Source: Nereocystis luetkeana (taxonomy: Eukaryota > Sar > Phaeophyceae > Laminariales > Laminariaceae). From it: 64,000 nt of DNA. Position 1 is the stretch's first letter; every line of letters begins with the position of its first letter. Of the stretch, positions 1-12,800 are shown piece by piece. The notes beneath the pieces were generated by a model. It worked only from the letters and a program-made list of their open reading frames with translations, searched no databases and had not been told where the DNA came from. Location: assembly GCA_031213475.1 (NCBI GenBank), contig JARUPZ010000002.1, positions 12,162,951 to 12,226,950 on the forward strand. Direction: 5' to 3'. The position numbers were made by a program, and so were the translations under genes.

Positions 1-239
1 AAAATAAAAAAAGGGATTCAATTGTTGAGAGCGCCTTGCAGCGTGGGTAGGCACAATTCGATGCGAGTCGACGAGGGAAGAAAAGGCTGAAATCTTCTCG
101 CGATAAAAAATGTAGGCACGTACCGTAGCGGGAAGGGGGGAGAAGAGCCTGCTATGTGACCCCGGATCTGAGTTATGAGTTGGAAGGAGAGAGAGAAGAA
201 GATGTTGGAAGATAATGAATGGGATGAGAAAAAATAAAA
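1..239 (+). mobile_element. tRNA-derived SINE, copy 1 (5' head cut off by window edge)
   Basis: The body matches two other copies in the window (25355-25687 minus and 28958-29312 plus), starting at the shared GGATTCAATTGTTGAGAGCG and ending in an AAAATAAAATAAAA tail. The tRNA-like head lies outside the window. The AG-rich segment GGAAGGAGAGAGAGAAGAAG near the tail is shared by all copies. Open frames across this stretch are by-products of the repeat and not genes. Confidence 0.75.
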
Positions 240-1868
240 TAAAATAAAAATACAAGCCATAGGTGCCGTACGTACTAATACACGCATGCTCTCGTGGACC
301 GTTTGCTCGGTTAGGTGATAACGGAAACTAACAATGTCGAGCCTTCCGCTGTTTGGGCGTACATAACCATCCTTTAGAACGATGAACCCCTGGACAACAA
401 CGTGCATTGTCGGCTGGCAAACATGGAACTTTCGAGAAATCCACGTATATTGTGACGACTGTGGTGTAGTTTGTGACCACAGGAAAAATCTCTCTCTAGG
501 ATCAAATAAAGGGCACGGACACTGGTTGTGCTGGATGTCGACGGGTAGAAAGAATGGTTTAAGGTGAAGAACACATACACAATACGTGCAGAGTACGAGT
601 CGAACACATACGGCCGCATTACCTTGTTCATCCCGACTGCTGTAAAGTATGTATATCATCTTCATTCAGCATACCGAGCTGGTATCACATCACACTGGAT
701 ACGGCAGGCACGACGCACCATTCCGTCCAAGAGCAGAGAGAGATAGCAGTGCGACACCAACGAATAAATAAAACCTATCAACCTAGTGGCACCGGGCATA
801 TTACTACTGGTAGTTACAAACCACCCGGCACTAGATTATCGACTACCAGGATGTCGACACAGCAGTTTGTGTCACAGAATCGGGGATCACTCACATAAAT
901 AGTTGCAATCCCGTGATCACAGCGCCCGAATATTGGGGGATGCGTGAACAGTTACTTGATAGTATCATGCACGAATATTTGAAAACCGTGAAAACAGGCG
1001 TTTTTTTTACATTCGTGCCGAAAGGACCTCGGAACGCTGGCCTCTATCCGGAGCGCTTTGCCTGTAGCAAGGGTGACTGCTCTTCCAGAGCAAATACATG
1101 CATCCTAAGCGGTGGATACGAGATACACAACAATGCAAATCAAACTGAGGAGAGAAAACCAGGTAGTTTCCGATAGGAAAACAAAGCCCCTCCCCAGCGC
1201 GCATACTCACGCGCCGTCTTAGTCGCTGACGCAGTGAACGGAGAATCAAACGAGCTTGACTTTGTTCAAGTATCTGACATGGTTCCCAATGACTATTGGG
1301 CATCTTCACCGTTTGAGTACTGCACTGCTGTACATGTACATAAGGTTGACCCTAATTTCCAAGTGCTTCGTCCCCGCATGGGGTGGGCAGTTCTATAAAG
1401 GCGAGGCCACATATGCCCAATGCCCAAACTAAAGGTTCCCTTCATTTGCGAACGCGATCGTGAAGTGGTTGAGCGTACCACGCACCTGTTGTGTCGTCCG
1501 TCTCCAAGCATCGGGCGATCCGCCTGATCGGAGAAGAACGGTTGTAGGAATTCTAGATAGATTGCATGACTAATGCTGGAAAACATGATTTACGCATGGT
1601 GTAACCGAGCAGGATACCTCTATTTGACTCTCCAACATTAGTGGCCCAGTGTTGGAGACGCGAAGCGAAAGGTGGGATTGGGATGGCAATAGGCAGTAGG
1701 TAGTTTCCGTGCTGGGGGGGTGGTTGTCACCACCTTTCTACAACTACTTTCACGAAAACCGTTATACAAGGGGTACGATCTTGAAATGGTGGTGGATGAA
1801 TGACGTTTGAGGACTCATGAATTAGTTTTAGCACGAAAGGGTCTCACCAGTGGGCACTGTTCGGGCTG
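240..1868. other. No gene recognised
   Basis: Short open frames only, none with a recognisable domain or exon-like splice borders. No repeat shared with the rest of the window was seen. Confidence 0.5.
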
Positions 1869-2310
1869 GGGGGGTGGCGTGAAGGTGGCGTGAACGTCAG
1901 TGCCTTCAAACGGCTTACTTACGCGGAGTCACGATAGTACCTTCAAGCGTGGCGTGAACGTCAGTCCCTTCAAACGACTTACTTACTCGGAGGCACGTCA
2001 GTGCCTTCAAACGACTTACTTACTCGGAGGCACGTCAGTGAAGGTGGCGTGAACGTCAGTGCCCTCAAACGACTTACTTACTCGGAGTCATGTCTGTACC
2101 TTCAAACGTGGCGTGAACGTCAGCGCCTTCAAACGACTTACTTACTCGGAATCACGTCAGTACCTTCAAACGTGGCGTGAATGTCAGGGCCTTCAAACGA
2201 CTTGCTTGCTCGGAGTCACATCAGTACTTGAGGGGGTGGCGTGAACGTCTGAACCTTCAAACGACTTACTTTCTTGGAGTCAAACGTCAGTATCTTCAAA
2301 AGACCACACT
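1869..2310. repeat. Minisatellite, ~63 bp unit
   Basis: About six to seven imperfect tandem copies of a unit containing GGCGTGAACGTCAGTGCCTT, then CAAACGACTTACTTACTCGG and AGTCACGTCAGTACCTTCAA. Some copies are shortened around 1985-2045. The open frames over it reflect the repeat period being divisible by three in places, so they are not evidence of coding. Confidence 0.85.
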
Positions 2311-4315
2311 AGGGGTGCACCAAACGTTCCTGAGCGAAGTTTCACACAAAGCTTGCAAAGATGAGTTTCGACGAAATCCTCGATTGCACAGCTGGTCTTG
2401 GGATATTGGCAGCCAAACTCAAGATCTTCCATGAGCGGCCGAACCACGTGAGGCTCGAATTCGTCCAATTTCGTGGCGGAGAGGCAGCAGATGTTCTGGA
2501 GGCTGAGAGGGATACTCAAGAGACAGCAGGGGGAAAAGAGCCCCAGAAGAGCGCGGGACGACGCGGCAACTCAGAGGAGTTCCTCGGGTGAGCAGACGCT
2601 GGGGGGATAACAGGGTCTTGATCAAGGAAGCGGCCAGCAAACGCGGAAGGGAAGGCATCCACGCGAATCGGGCGCACGAGCATTGGACCGGGGGGTAGCG
2701 AATCACTTCCGTCGAGCAGCCCGGTCTGAGCTATCAAGCGTCTATGAGAGGACGCCGGATCAGGGGTCGGGTAGGTTTGTGTGTACCCCGTTACATAAGC
2801 GGCAAAGGATGCTAAAGCATCCTACCATTTTCAAGTTAGATGCACGGAGCCGCAGTCGCAGTCGTGACCGCCGTATCAGCCACCACCGCCGTAGCAGGAG
2901 TGCCACGCAGGAGCGCAACCGCAGTAGCAGCAACCGAGCACGGCAACGGGAACCCGCAGGACGGGGGGGCGATCCGGTCCACCACCTCCGCCGCCGCGGA
3001 GGGAGCGCAAACAGCCGGCCCAGCAGGAGAAGGAGGAAGAGGTGGAACAGCATCAGGCGCAGCAACTGTGTCATCAGCAGCAGCAGCAACTGCAGCCGCC
3101 GCAGAAGCCGAAACAGCAGCAGTGACCGTCAGAAGGAGAAGCGGAAGGCGTTGGAGCCGCGTCACGAGCATCGGGGATGTCCGTACGTGGCCGAAGCTCG
3201 TTAATCGTCGAACGGATAAGGCAGGACGCGGCAGCCGGTTCGTCGGGGATATGGAGGAGGAGTTGCCCACGCTGTTACCGGGTAGTGGCCGGGATACCCG
3301 CTGTGCACCGACGATAGTTATGCGTCGGGCAGGGGGGGTGTTGCAGCGCTACGGGCTTCAGGAGCCGCCCAGGTGGGCGACAGGGTATTCTGTGATGTAC
3401 GTTGACTAACCTGACCAGTGACGCACGGAGGGTGCATCGTGTAAGGCAGCGATAAAGCCGTAGGATGGCTCGCTGTCATATCGATGTAGGTATACAATGG
3501 AGTGTCCCCGGCGGGGGAGGCCATTGTCTGGGTCATGGAAACCCCGTATCGGCTGTAATGGTCGATACGGGTGCTCTCTGGCCCTACCTGGGGTTAGTCA
3601 ATCCCACCAAAGAACGAAAGAAACAAGTAAAACCATATCCTGTTCACACACCGTGCATGAGTCTTGCCCACCACGTTCATGTCAGTTGCCCATAACGTGC
3701 ATGCCAGTTAATCCCACGTCGCATTCGCTGAGCAATACCAACACTCAACTCTCGTGGCGTCTGGCCACCCCGTGGCCAGAGGGGATTTAGGAGCGAGGTA
3801 CGGAGGAAATCCCCATGAGGACTCTCTCAACGAACGACAACAGCTGGCTATCGAGGTGAGACCGAGCCGATAGCGGCACACAAGAGGAGGCAGCTGTAAC
3901 AATTTAGCAAGAAAAGGGGTTTGTAAGGAGCACCTTTTCCAGGTCATATCGGTGCCTACCCAGGTCGCGATCTCGCGCAGAGTGCACCGATATAAGCTCG
4001 CCCTGCGAGACCGCCAGGCCGCCAGGCCGCCAGGGGGAGAAGGGAGGAGGAGGGAGGACTACTTCCCATGGCGTGGGGGTGGAATATAGATGCGTAGTAG
4101 GACGCATGACGTATAGATACATAGTAGGTAAAATATCTCGGTAAATGGTGGGGGTGCATATTCAAGTGAGTATACGCAGGGAAGGAGAATTGGTTAGATG
4201 AAGTTAGTGGTATTCGATTAATTATGTCAGCTTTTTCATTCTGAATGAATAACGCCCTGTACATTGTCAGAAGGCAAATAAATAAGAATAATAATAAAAA
4301 ATATTCTACAAGGTA
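2311..4315. other. No gene supported; low-complexity open frames
   Basis: An open frame at 2361-2591 (plus) and long Arg/Ser- or Ala-rich frames at 2683-3409 were examined. They lack recognisable domains, and several frames stay open at once because of GC-rich CAG/CCG repeats. At 3550-3585 a plus-strand frame reads VSAVMVDTGA, which resembles a retropepsin active site but stands alone. Confidence 0.4.
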
Positions 4316-4800
4316 TGTACGTGGTGGACACAGCGTGCTCTCATGTCTTGTGGCCAAGCAGTCACGAGCACACGAGCAATCAGCAGAAGCAGCAGCAGCA
4401 GCAGCAACACTCAGCAGCACTCGAGCAACACTCGATTCGAGCAGCACTCGTACGTCTGTTGTTGCTGTTCTTGTACTGCTGCGTACTACTCGAGTAGTAC
4501 TCGAGCGTACGAGGATGATGAGTACCTGGTAGATGAGTAGGTTTCCAAGCCTATACTGTTGCCCCGCAAAAAAAAGGACGCGGGACCACGATCACTCGAT
4601 TGCTCAAGCGCAACGAGCACGAGACAAAAACCAGCACGGCGTGGCCAAGTAGTCACGGGCTCACGAGCACTCAGCAGCAGCAAGACCAGCAGCAGGACCA
4701 GCACCAGCAGCACCAGCAGCAAGCAGCAGCAGCACCCAGCGGCACTCGAGCAACACTCGCCCCGAGCAGCACTCATGCGCCTGGTGTTGCTGTTGTTTTA
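4316..4800. repeat. Diverged tandem duplication of a CAG/GCA-rich block
   Basis: Block 4330-4470 and block 4640-4795 share GTGGCCAAG(C/T)AGTCACG, runs of CAGCAG, CACTCGAGCAACACTCG and a terminal TTGCTGTT. The glutamine/serine-rich open frames here come from the triplet repeats. Confidence 0.6.
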
Positions 4801-4892
4801 CCTGGTAGGTTGGTTTTAGTATCTACTGTATCTCGGTGCGATTCATTATTTATCGGATCTTTACACCACGTATTGCGTTGCCTGTAATAATA

Positions 4893-5330
4893 CTACTGTC
4901 ACAGTGATCCCGTCGCCCGCCCCGCGTGAAGCCCGGTGCTCCCCGTGACCCTCGTTCGCCAGCTCGACAATGTTGGTGCTCAGAAGGCGTACGTTTCTGT
5001 GTATAGTTCAGCTTGGTTCGCAAAAATAAGCACCACTTGAACCCTTGCTATCCCGAACGACCCTTACGGACTCGTATACTCAAGTCTAATTTTTCAGATG
5101 GAGGCCAGACAGAGCCCATTCATGCTTCCCTTGTGTCTCGAGGCACACACGACGCCTAGCCACGAAAATGGCGACCGCGCTCCTTGGCAACCGCCCCTCT
5201 ACCCGCCAGCATCCGCCGACACCCGCGACGGCGCCGGCCTCGCCCGCGTTGCCGTGCTTCGACTACACACACGCACACGAAACGAAAGAAGAAATAAGGG
5301 AAAAATAACTGAAAGTGCAAAAAAAAAATC
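4893..5330 (+). repeat. Dispersed repeat family X, copy A
   Basis: Shares long blocks with copy B (21390-22250, minus) and copy C (23658-24350, plus), for example CTCGTTCGCCAGCTCGACAA, GTGTCTCGAGGCACAC and ACCCGCGACGGCGCCGG. It carries a conserved ~40 bp core near 4950-4990 which, read on the minus strand, resembles a short coding exon (see findings). No terminal repeats or target duplications were recognised for this copy. Confidence 0.65.
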
Positions 5331-5596
5331 AGCGAGCCGGTGAAAAAAAGCGAAAGAGAGCTTGCAAAACAGCTGAAAAAACAAAACCGACGTTTTTCTT
5401 TTTCCGAGTTTTTTTTTAATATTTATTCCCGGGAAAAAAAGTGTGGCACGAGAAGCAAGCATGCAAAGAAAGCAAAGCACGCGAAGAAAGCAAACATCGT
5501 AGAAGCGACAAAAAATCGTGGTAGACTCCCGCTGAGCGTGAGGCAGGTGCTTATAATCAAGTGATTTAAAGAAAATAAATGAGAAACGTAAGTAGT

Positions 5597-5679
5597 ATGT
5601 TTATGTTTATGTATGTATGTGTGTATGTATGTATGTATGTATGTATGTATGTATGTATGTATGTATGTATGTATGTATG

Positions 5680-5711
<32 letters not shown>

Positions 5712-5822
5712 TGTATGTATGTATGTATGTATGTATGTATGCATGTATGTATGTATGTATGTATGTATGTATGTATGTATGTATGTATGTATGTATGTAT
5801 GTATGTATATGTATGTATATAT
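5597..5822. repeat. (GTAT)n tetranucleotide microsatellite
   Basis: Over 50 nearly uninterrupted GTAT units with rare GCAT/GTATAT variants. It opens all frames on both strands (Tyr/Val/Cys/Met repeats), so those open frames are not genes. Confidence 0.97.
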
Positions 5823-8800
5823 AACTATGTAGTCCACAGGGTCAACAGGCAAATACAAGGATAATATCTACCTGGTAAGTACTATTAACGACCTGTCTTG
5901 TGTGCGGAAAGTATCCACATGTCTTGACGGGAATAAAACATTTATCGGGAGGATATCTTGGAAGGAAAACCAGGGTTTTTCTTGCGAGGCACGAGCCTTG
6001 CTCTCGGCCTCTCATCGTGCTCGAAAGGAATGAAGGTGCTCTTCTTCTATCTTTCTTCCATCTCTATGCATTCAACACACACGTGGTGAGTATCAACGAC
6101 GAGTACCTGCTCATTATATATTATTAGGCAAAGCTATAGCAAGGTATACAAAGTGTCCCGATCTTGACGGTTTCATGCGAAGAACACGCACAACGCACCA
6201 CGCACCGAACACAAACAAACTCAATATTAAAGACACAACACACAATAAATGCACGCATCGTCAGTCACCGTCACAATGTCTGTATAATACTCGTACGTAT
6301 GTAAAGCTAAAGAAGTGATGTTATGTTGTAGGGTGATGTAGTTTTTTACGTTGTCTGCGTATATATCTATCAACAATGTCGTTTGTTAAGGTCCTGCCGA
6401 CGACGCCACTTGTTAAGATCCAGGCGGGACACTTTTCATAGTGTGGCACATCGTACAGCACACAGCACAGCTCTGCATCCCTGGACAGATCTGCCTATTA
6501 ATTCGGTACTTGTTGGTACTCACGTGTGTTGTTTGCCTATAGAGATAGAAGAAGAGCAGCTGTATTCCTTTCGGGCGCGGTGGAGACTGAGACCAAGCTC
6601 GTGCGTCTCTGGAAAACCCCTGGTTTTCCACCTAAGATACACCTTCAAAGTACTACAAATACTATCCCAGTGCTTTAACCCAGGTAATTACCGGGCTTTC
6701 AACCTCGTTCAAGGCAGTATCACAACACGTTGTCTGCAATTAGTCGGAGTTAGTGTGGACAAAATGTTCCTATGCCCCGTGCCCGGGAACGCGCCGGGGC
6801 GTTTCGACCCCGGATTTCGCCGTCGGAGTGGGGGCTGGGGGGGTGGGGGCTGGGGTACGCGCAGGGTGAAACCAGCCCTCTCGCGCCGGGCCGGCGTGCA
6901 CTCATCGGGGTACGAAGGATATGTTCCCCCCCTCCCCCCCACCCCCCTTCCCCCCCTCTCCTGCCCCCGTCTCCCCCCAGGAGAAAATAGTAGCAAGACG
7001 ACGAACAATTTGGATATAAACTGCGCGGCAGCTACTGAAGTACTTCTGGACGCAGAACACGGGGGGGGGGGCGGAGGAGCCGCGTTGAAGGAGGCGTACT
7101 GCTGTAGCAACGGCATCTAGGGCGGTGAAGAAAGTGATAGAACCTGCAAAAATGTGGTGCTGACCGTTTTCCTGTGCATGGCTGACATGCCCGGCGACTA
7201 CGACGAGTACTATTAATCTATTAATACTTCTCGGTTTGCTGTGTGTGCAGTCCCTGTTCTTTGATTGTTACTTATGTTGCCCTATTCCTTGCCGAGTCGA
7301 TGGTTACCCCCGCGCTGCTCTGTCTGACACGCTTTGCTGCGCTGTACTGCCCTATATTGTTCAATGTTGCCGTTTGTTCTGCTTGGGCTCTTTATTTCTG
7401 TTCTCCTTATTGTTTGGTATTCTTGTTGGTCCGCTGGTAAGACATATTGGACTCTGCGAGACATATGGGACTCTGTTAGACGTATATACTGGGGCTCTGC
7501 TTCTCTGCAACAGCAACCAACAAATTTGTTCCCTCGGAATTCTGCATCTGCCCATCCATGGGCATTTCTCGCGAATTGTTGGGTTGGCAAGCGTTACGGG
7601 ATGGTGCCTACCAGGTGTACCACAGTCCGCAGTATAGTAACACCGGCCCCACGCGTACTACGAGCGGTGCTGCACGTGCTCTTTCGTGCGTGTTTCTTCT
7701 CCCGTCGGGGACGCTTCTCTTGAGCCTTTTAGGACTGCAGCCCCGTTTTGGGGGCAAACTACCTAGAAATCAAGTGGTTTGTCCCCAAAACGGGAACGCA
7801 GTTCTAAACGGGTTGAGCCCATTTGGTTACCACGCGGGCTATAACGAGATGGCAGGGAAGTGAGCCACGTAATCATGTGAGAGTACCCCCATCACCATCA
7901 TCACAATCATCAGCCTCGTCAATAGCGGTACCCAGCGTATCCTCTCAGTGGGGCGTTCCCGTCTTCACGCCCTTTTTCGGGGTCAAAACACTTGGAATTA
8001 GCTTGGAATCACATTTGCAGCAGGCAGCCGCCGCGCCATCGAGAGCGGATGCGAGGGTGGTATTTTTACCGGTCGAAACTCGCCTCGAAAAAACAAGTGC
8101 AGGAAAAACTTGCAGACGGAACTTGCGACCCTTGATGAAAATATATGGTACGTGCACCAAAAAGATCTACTGATTGGCGTAATAATACTTTGGACCATAA
8201 CGTTCCATTTTTTTCTCATCATTCCAACACTTCCTGGAACTATCCCGTACCAGGGTACTGCTTGAGCTACGTCTAACAAACTAGAAGTGGACTAGTCACG
8301 TACAGTGCCTACGGTGCCGGTTCTTTTCGGTCTTTACGCCAATAATAACCGACAAAAAGAATACACAGAACAAGTACACAAAAACATAGTTGCGCATGAT
8401 TCGCCGCGAGTGCCCCAGCAGCATCTTCGACACGATGAAACGAGTTTGTTTGCCACCCGCTATCCTTGCTAATCCGTGCAACAACTGATCTGTAGTTATC
8501 CCTGTCTGTTCCACACACATTTTTCTAAAAAAACAAGAAACACACGAAAGGGAAAGTGTGGCTTTCGTGAGGCTCTCGTGAGACGAGAAAGCCTCCCCGA
8601 GGCTTTCGAGAGGCTTCGTACGTATCGCAAAAGCTTTGGTGAGGCTTTCGTGTACGTATCGCGGCATCCCGGCATCAAAAGACAAAAAAAATGCCGGCGC
8701 ATTAGCCTGACGCACGCCGTTCTTCCTCGGCCTGACCTGACCTGATGTACGAGATGTTTCTATTTTTGCACCCTATACCTATATAGCGTATGCATGCATC

Positions 8801-9044
8801 TCTCTAGGCAAACCGCCCCATTCCCTTACCGTCCCCCAACTCGAACCGCCTACTTAAGCCTACCCGTTGCCATGTCAACATATGTATGTATACTATCAGC
8901 AATGCTGCTTATGTAGCAGGTCAATTCGTCCATGCCGCACCCTCGAGAGCCCTCACTTGCGAGGTCAACCCGCCCATGTCGTCGCCGTTGTCGGGAAGCT
9001 GCTGCTGAGCTTGGGGGGTAGTCTCGGGGGCCTGTTTTTTCGGC
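5823..9044. other. No gene recognised
   Basis: GC-rich, simple-sequence and AT-rich patches alternate, with poly-C/G tracts at 6925-6980 and 7060-7075. Frames at 6383-7120 and 7236-7723 have no domain I know and cross simple sequence. A hairpin repeat lies at 7725-7815. A cluster of short imperfect palindromes based on GAGGCTTTCGTG lies at 8560-8660. Confidence 0.4.
7725..7815. mobile_element. Hairpin MITE family M2, copy 1
   Basis: Inverted arms: left CAGCCCCGTTTTGGGGGCAA, right TTTGTCCCCAAAACGGGAAC, with outer arms CCTTTTAGGACTGCAG and CGCAGTTCTAAACGGG. The same arms recur at 31024-31120 and 50888-50976, which makes it a family and not a chance hairpin. No coding content. Confidence 0.7.
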
Positions 9045-9137
9045 GACTAACCCCGCGCGCACCCGGAGCCAAGGTTCTATGCTGTTTTCGACCTTCGTTC
9101 AGTAACCCCGCATCCGGCGCCAAGCTTCTATGCTGTT
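9045..9137 (-). repeat. 51-bp tandem duplication of the U-box gene's terminal coding sequence
   Basis: On the minus strand the last codons and stop (AACAGCATAGAAGCTTGG, then GCGCCGGATGCGGGGTTACTGA) are followed 51 bp downstream by a diverged copy (AACAGCATAGAACCTTGG, then CTCCGGGTGCGCGCGGGGTTAG). The second copy is beyond the stop codon and would lie in the 3' UTR. Confidence 0.75.
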
Positions 9138-9812
9138 CCGAAGGGCATGGTTGGGCACAACCATCGTGCTGTTGAGGCGCGCGTTGGACATGGGGCTGGT
9201 GTCGTGATTCATCAGCCACGCCTCCAGCGCCCCCCGCTCGTACGAGTGGCCGTCTTCACACACCACGGGATCGATCATCACCTGCCGAACCAGGAAGATA
9301 CATGACCGGTGTTCATCATCAAATTTTCTCGCGACGGAGATAAGGAGGAGATACTGCTGTAACTTCAGAGGGAAGACGGACACACGGACGAACGAGGAGC
9401 GGCACCCGGCCCACCGTGACCACCCAGCTCGTGGGACATTTTGCACTATAGAACAACCCGCGCATACACCAACATTTGCCTGTTATTATTCGGTTTGGCA
9501 AGTGATGCGGTGATGGTACTTGTATACCATACACAGCCCGTAGCACCGTTTCTTTTTTTTTTGCTGCGGTGCACCGGGTAGGTGTTAATTTTTTGGCGCG
9601 TTCTTGTTCCGACGGAGCGCTTCGTTTCGTTGTGGCCACGGGCTAGATTCGATGCAAATACGAGGGAAATGAACTGTGCCAATGTGATAATATCATCACT
9701 CATCAATGACATCGTCATCGTGATCAATATCATCAACAGCATATTCTCCCCAACACCATCATCTCATCAACATCATGATAATTTCACCGTCATCATCATC
9801 ATCATCATCATC

Positions 9813-9843
<31 letters not shown>

Positions 9844-12800
9844 CCATCATCATCATCATCGTCATCATCATCATCACCAGCATCATCGTCACGATCATCA
9901 TCATCATCATCATCATCATCAACACCATCACCACTACATTATCATCATCACCATCATCAATCTACAGAGTCAGACGCCGCGCTCGCCGCCACGTGTTCGA
10001 AACCGCACGCGCACCCGTACGCCCAGCGGGATTTTTTGTCCGAACTATTCGTGTCCGATAACTCTGCTCAACCCTCGAGAGACTTTCAGAGGGGGAAGGG
10101 GGAAACAGTTACGACAAAAGGTGACGATTATAGCACCCGGCCACCTCGTATGATAGGCACAGATAATACACATTGAGGTCCGAGTCACTGCAATGGTTGA
10201 TGCAAGGAGTCGTACGGTACGGGCGTAGCATGACCCTGCCTGCCTACCCGTACTGCTGCTGGGCGCTCACGCTGCTCGTACATGGCTGATATCCCCAAAG
10301 TTGTTAACCATTGTTTTGGTCGCTATCGCCAGATCCCAAAGGCGTCAAGCACTCTTCGAGCCCGCCTCCAACCAAAAAATCGCACAAAAGAGACGGCGTT
10401 TACCGATACACACCACATGCCCCGTGCCCCCGAGCGCAGCGGACAAAAAAAAAAGTACGCTGACAAAAAAGTGTGCCCCGCCCGCCACGGCGGAGGGATT
10501 TGGTCAGTCTGATTCAGTCTGATTCAGTTAGACGAGTGTGGTTTCGTTTTTACGACCAAAGTTGGTTCGGTTTGACCAAATCTGGGTTGGTTTAACTACC
10601 AGCTTGGGTTGCACCAAATTTGGTTTTGGCTTTTGACAAAAAATTGGTTTTGGTTTTAGACCAAATTTGGTTCGGTTCCATCAAACTTAGTTTGGGGTCC
10701 AACCATCTCTCTGTTTTTTTGTTAAACCACAAAAATCGGATTCGTTCAACCAGTTCAGTTGAGTCCCACCAGCAGCATGGATGGATGCCTACTGTCAGGA
10801 TATCTGTAGTGCAAGAACGACTCAACAGGATATTGGGTTTTGTACTGTATGGCATGGCGGTTTGCTTGGATATGAAACCGTCAGTACAGGCAGCTTCGAC
10901 GCGCCTGTGCTGTGAGATAATAATTCACTCTGTTTTTACTCTACCCGGACCTCTGCCCAGCGCTAGCTACTGCATGCTCTTCTGCAGCACCGCCGTCACT
11001 ACTGCATGCTCTACTGCTGTAGTATCGACAGGTTATGAGCCTCGCGGTGGCGGTGATTCAGAGTCAACAATGTGCTCCCCTTTCCGAAAAGGGTAATGGG
11101 GAGCCCAACCAATATCACGGTTGGATTACGCTACAGCGGTCGCTGATGTACGAGGACGGGCTCGGCAAAGTGATGGCGTCGAGACTGCACCCGCAGCCCT
11201 GGAGGAAGCAGCTACCCAGCTGCAGAAGACACAACACGCAAAAGAGTGTCGCCGCTTCGACGAAAAGAATGGTAAGCTTTTCACTCGAATGATTCTCGCC
11301 AGGGCGGATTGCCGAGACGGGTATGCCAGTGTTGCCGCTCAAGTTGTTCAGGCTTACGCACCGGTAGGAACGGCCGAGTTTGGCAATGGTCGCGGTGCAG
11401 TGATGGCACTGAAGGCAAAACACCGCCTTGATGGCGAGGCGAGAATGCAGGAGCTGCACGATCAGCTCGCGAATTTACAAGTAACCGAGGCGGAGAAATA
11501 TGATCCTGCACGAGTAATTCAGGAATTGCGCCGCATTTGTGTCGAACTGGGAGCGCTCGGTGATGTTGTAGTCCCCGCTCGCAAGACGCACGCATTCTTC
11601 AGAGCACTCCCTGATGAGAAGTACGGATCGCGAAAGACAGTACTGATTTGTGACAGGCAGCGTGATGGCAGCGCCTCGAAATTCGAAGATATAGCAGCTC
11701 GAGCAACATCTTGCCATGCCATGCAAATTCGTGGAAAGGTTACCGCTAAAGATGAAAGTGCGGGCCGAGACGAAAATGATGCAGGCAGTAACGAAAGCGC
11801 GCTGAATACAACAGTGCGCGAGGAACCTCGAACCTCCCGTAGAAACAGCGGTCGAGGTCATGGAAGAGGACGTCGTGGAAATGGTAACACCAATAGCTCC
11901 GCGACAGATTACAACAACAACGGCGGTTACACGTCTACGAACTCGAATGGAAACACGTCTGATGACAGCAATCACACTTCTGGCCGAGGAGGACGTGAGC
12001 GTGGCCGAAATGACGGCAACAACCGACACGGCCGATATATAGTACTGCCGTAACTCCACTGTGCACGGATGGCACGATTGCCCACTTCGCTTATCGCACC
12101 AGAGAAGCGACGACACCCAGCATGCTAGTGCTGCACAGGTCGGTGGTACTGTAGGAGGAAATAATGTGTCCCTCGCTTGGTGCACCCAGGAAGATATCGC
12201 ATTCCCGGCGGTGATGGAAATTGGATCCACGACGCCCCTTGGTAATACAGCAGCAGTGTTCGTCGATAGAGCAGCCTCACACCATATGGTGCCCGCCGAA
12301 TCTTGGATTTGCCAACACGTGACCAACAAGATCGACTGCGACGTACGTGTAAAAGGATCGTGCGGCCTCTCTAGTGCAACGTCGAAGGGTACTCTCGCAT
12401 TTCGTGCACAGAATGACCGAGGTGAGTTGGTACCGATCCACCTAGAAGTGTTAATTGTTCCCGATCTAGGAGCGAGTGTGTTTTCGGTCGGAGCACTCCA
12501 AGAAAAAGGAGTTAAGCTCGATCTACTGTCTAATCCTCCGGTTCTACGCCACGGTAACGCCGCGTTTCCCATTTCAACGAAAGTTCCGCGGATGTTCGTA
12601 CTCCATATATTTCTGGATGGGCAAGAGGAATCACAGTTCACATGCCCCACGACGGTGGACACGGACACGTGGCAACGAAGGATAAGTCCCTGCCGCCCTC
12701 ACGCTTTGAAACAGCCAGCAGAGGAGCTTACAGCAGGGGAGAGTTATATTGACAGTCCGGGGCCGGAACATCCCGTAAAATTGGATCTAAGCGAGATGAC

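Noticed and set aside
2683..3409. Arg/Ser-rich (173 aa) and Ala-rich (189 aa) overlapping frames that look like a splicing-factor RS domain
   Set aside because: Three frames are open across the same GC-rich triplet-rich stretch, there is no RRM or other domain, and no splice-bounded continuation was found.
3550..3585. VSAVMVDTGA, a retropepsin-like motif
   Set aside because: A single short motif with no protease flap, reverse transcriptase or LTR nearby; likely chance.
5579..5864. Long Tyr/Val/Cys/Met and Tyr/Thr/His repeat open frames on both strands
   Set aside because: They are translations of the (GTAT)n microsatellite, open in all frames.
9582..10176. 159-aa Ile-rich and 133-aa Ser-rich open frames
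   Set aside because: Products of the (ATC)n repeat inside an intron; no domain and several frames open at once.
11475..12668. 397-aa minus-strand open frame over the LTR element
   Set aside because: It is the antisense of gag/protease. The plus strand has the recognisable copia motifs.
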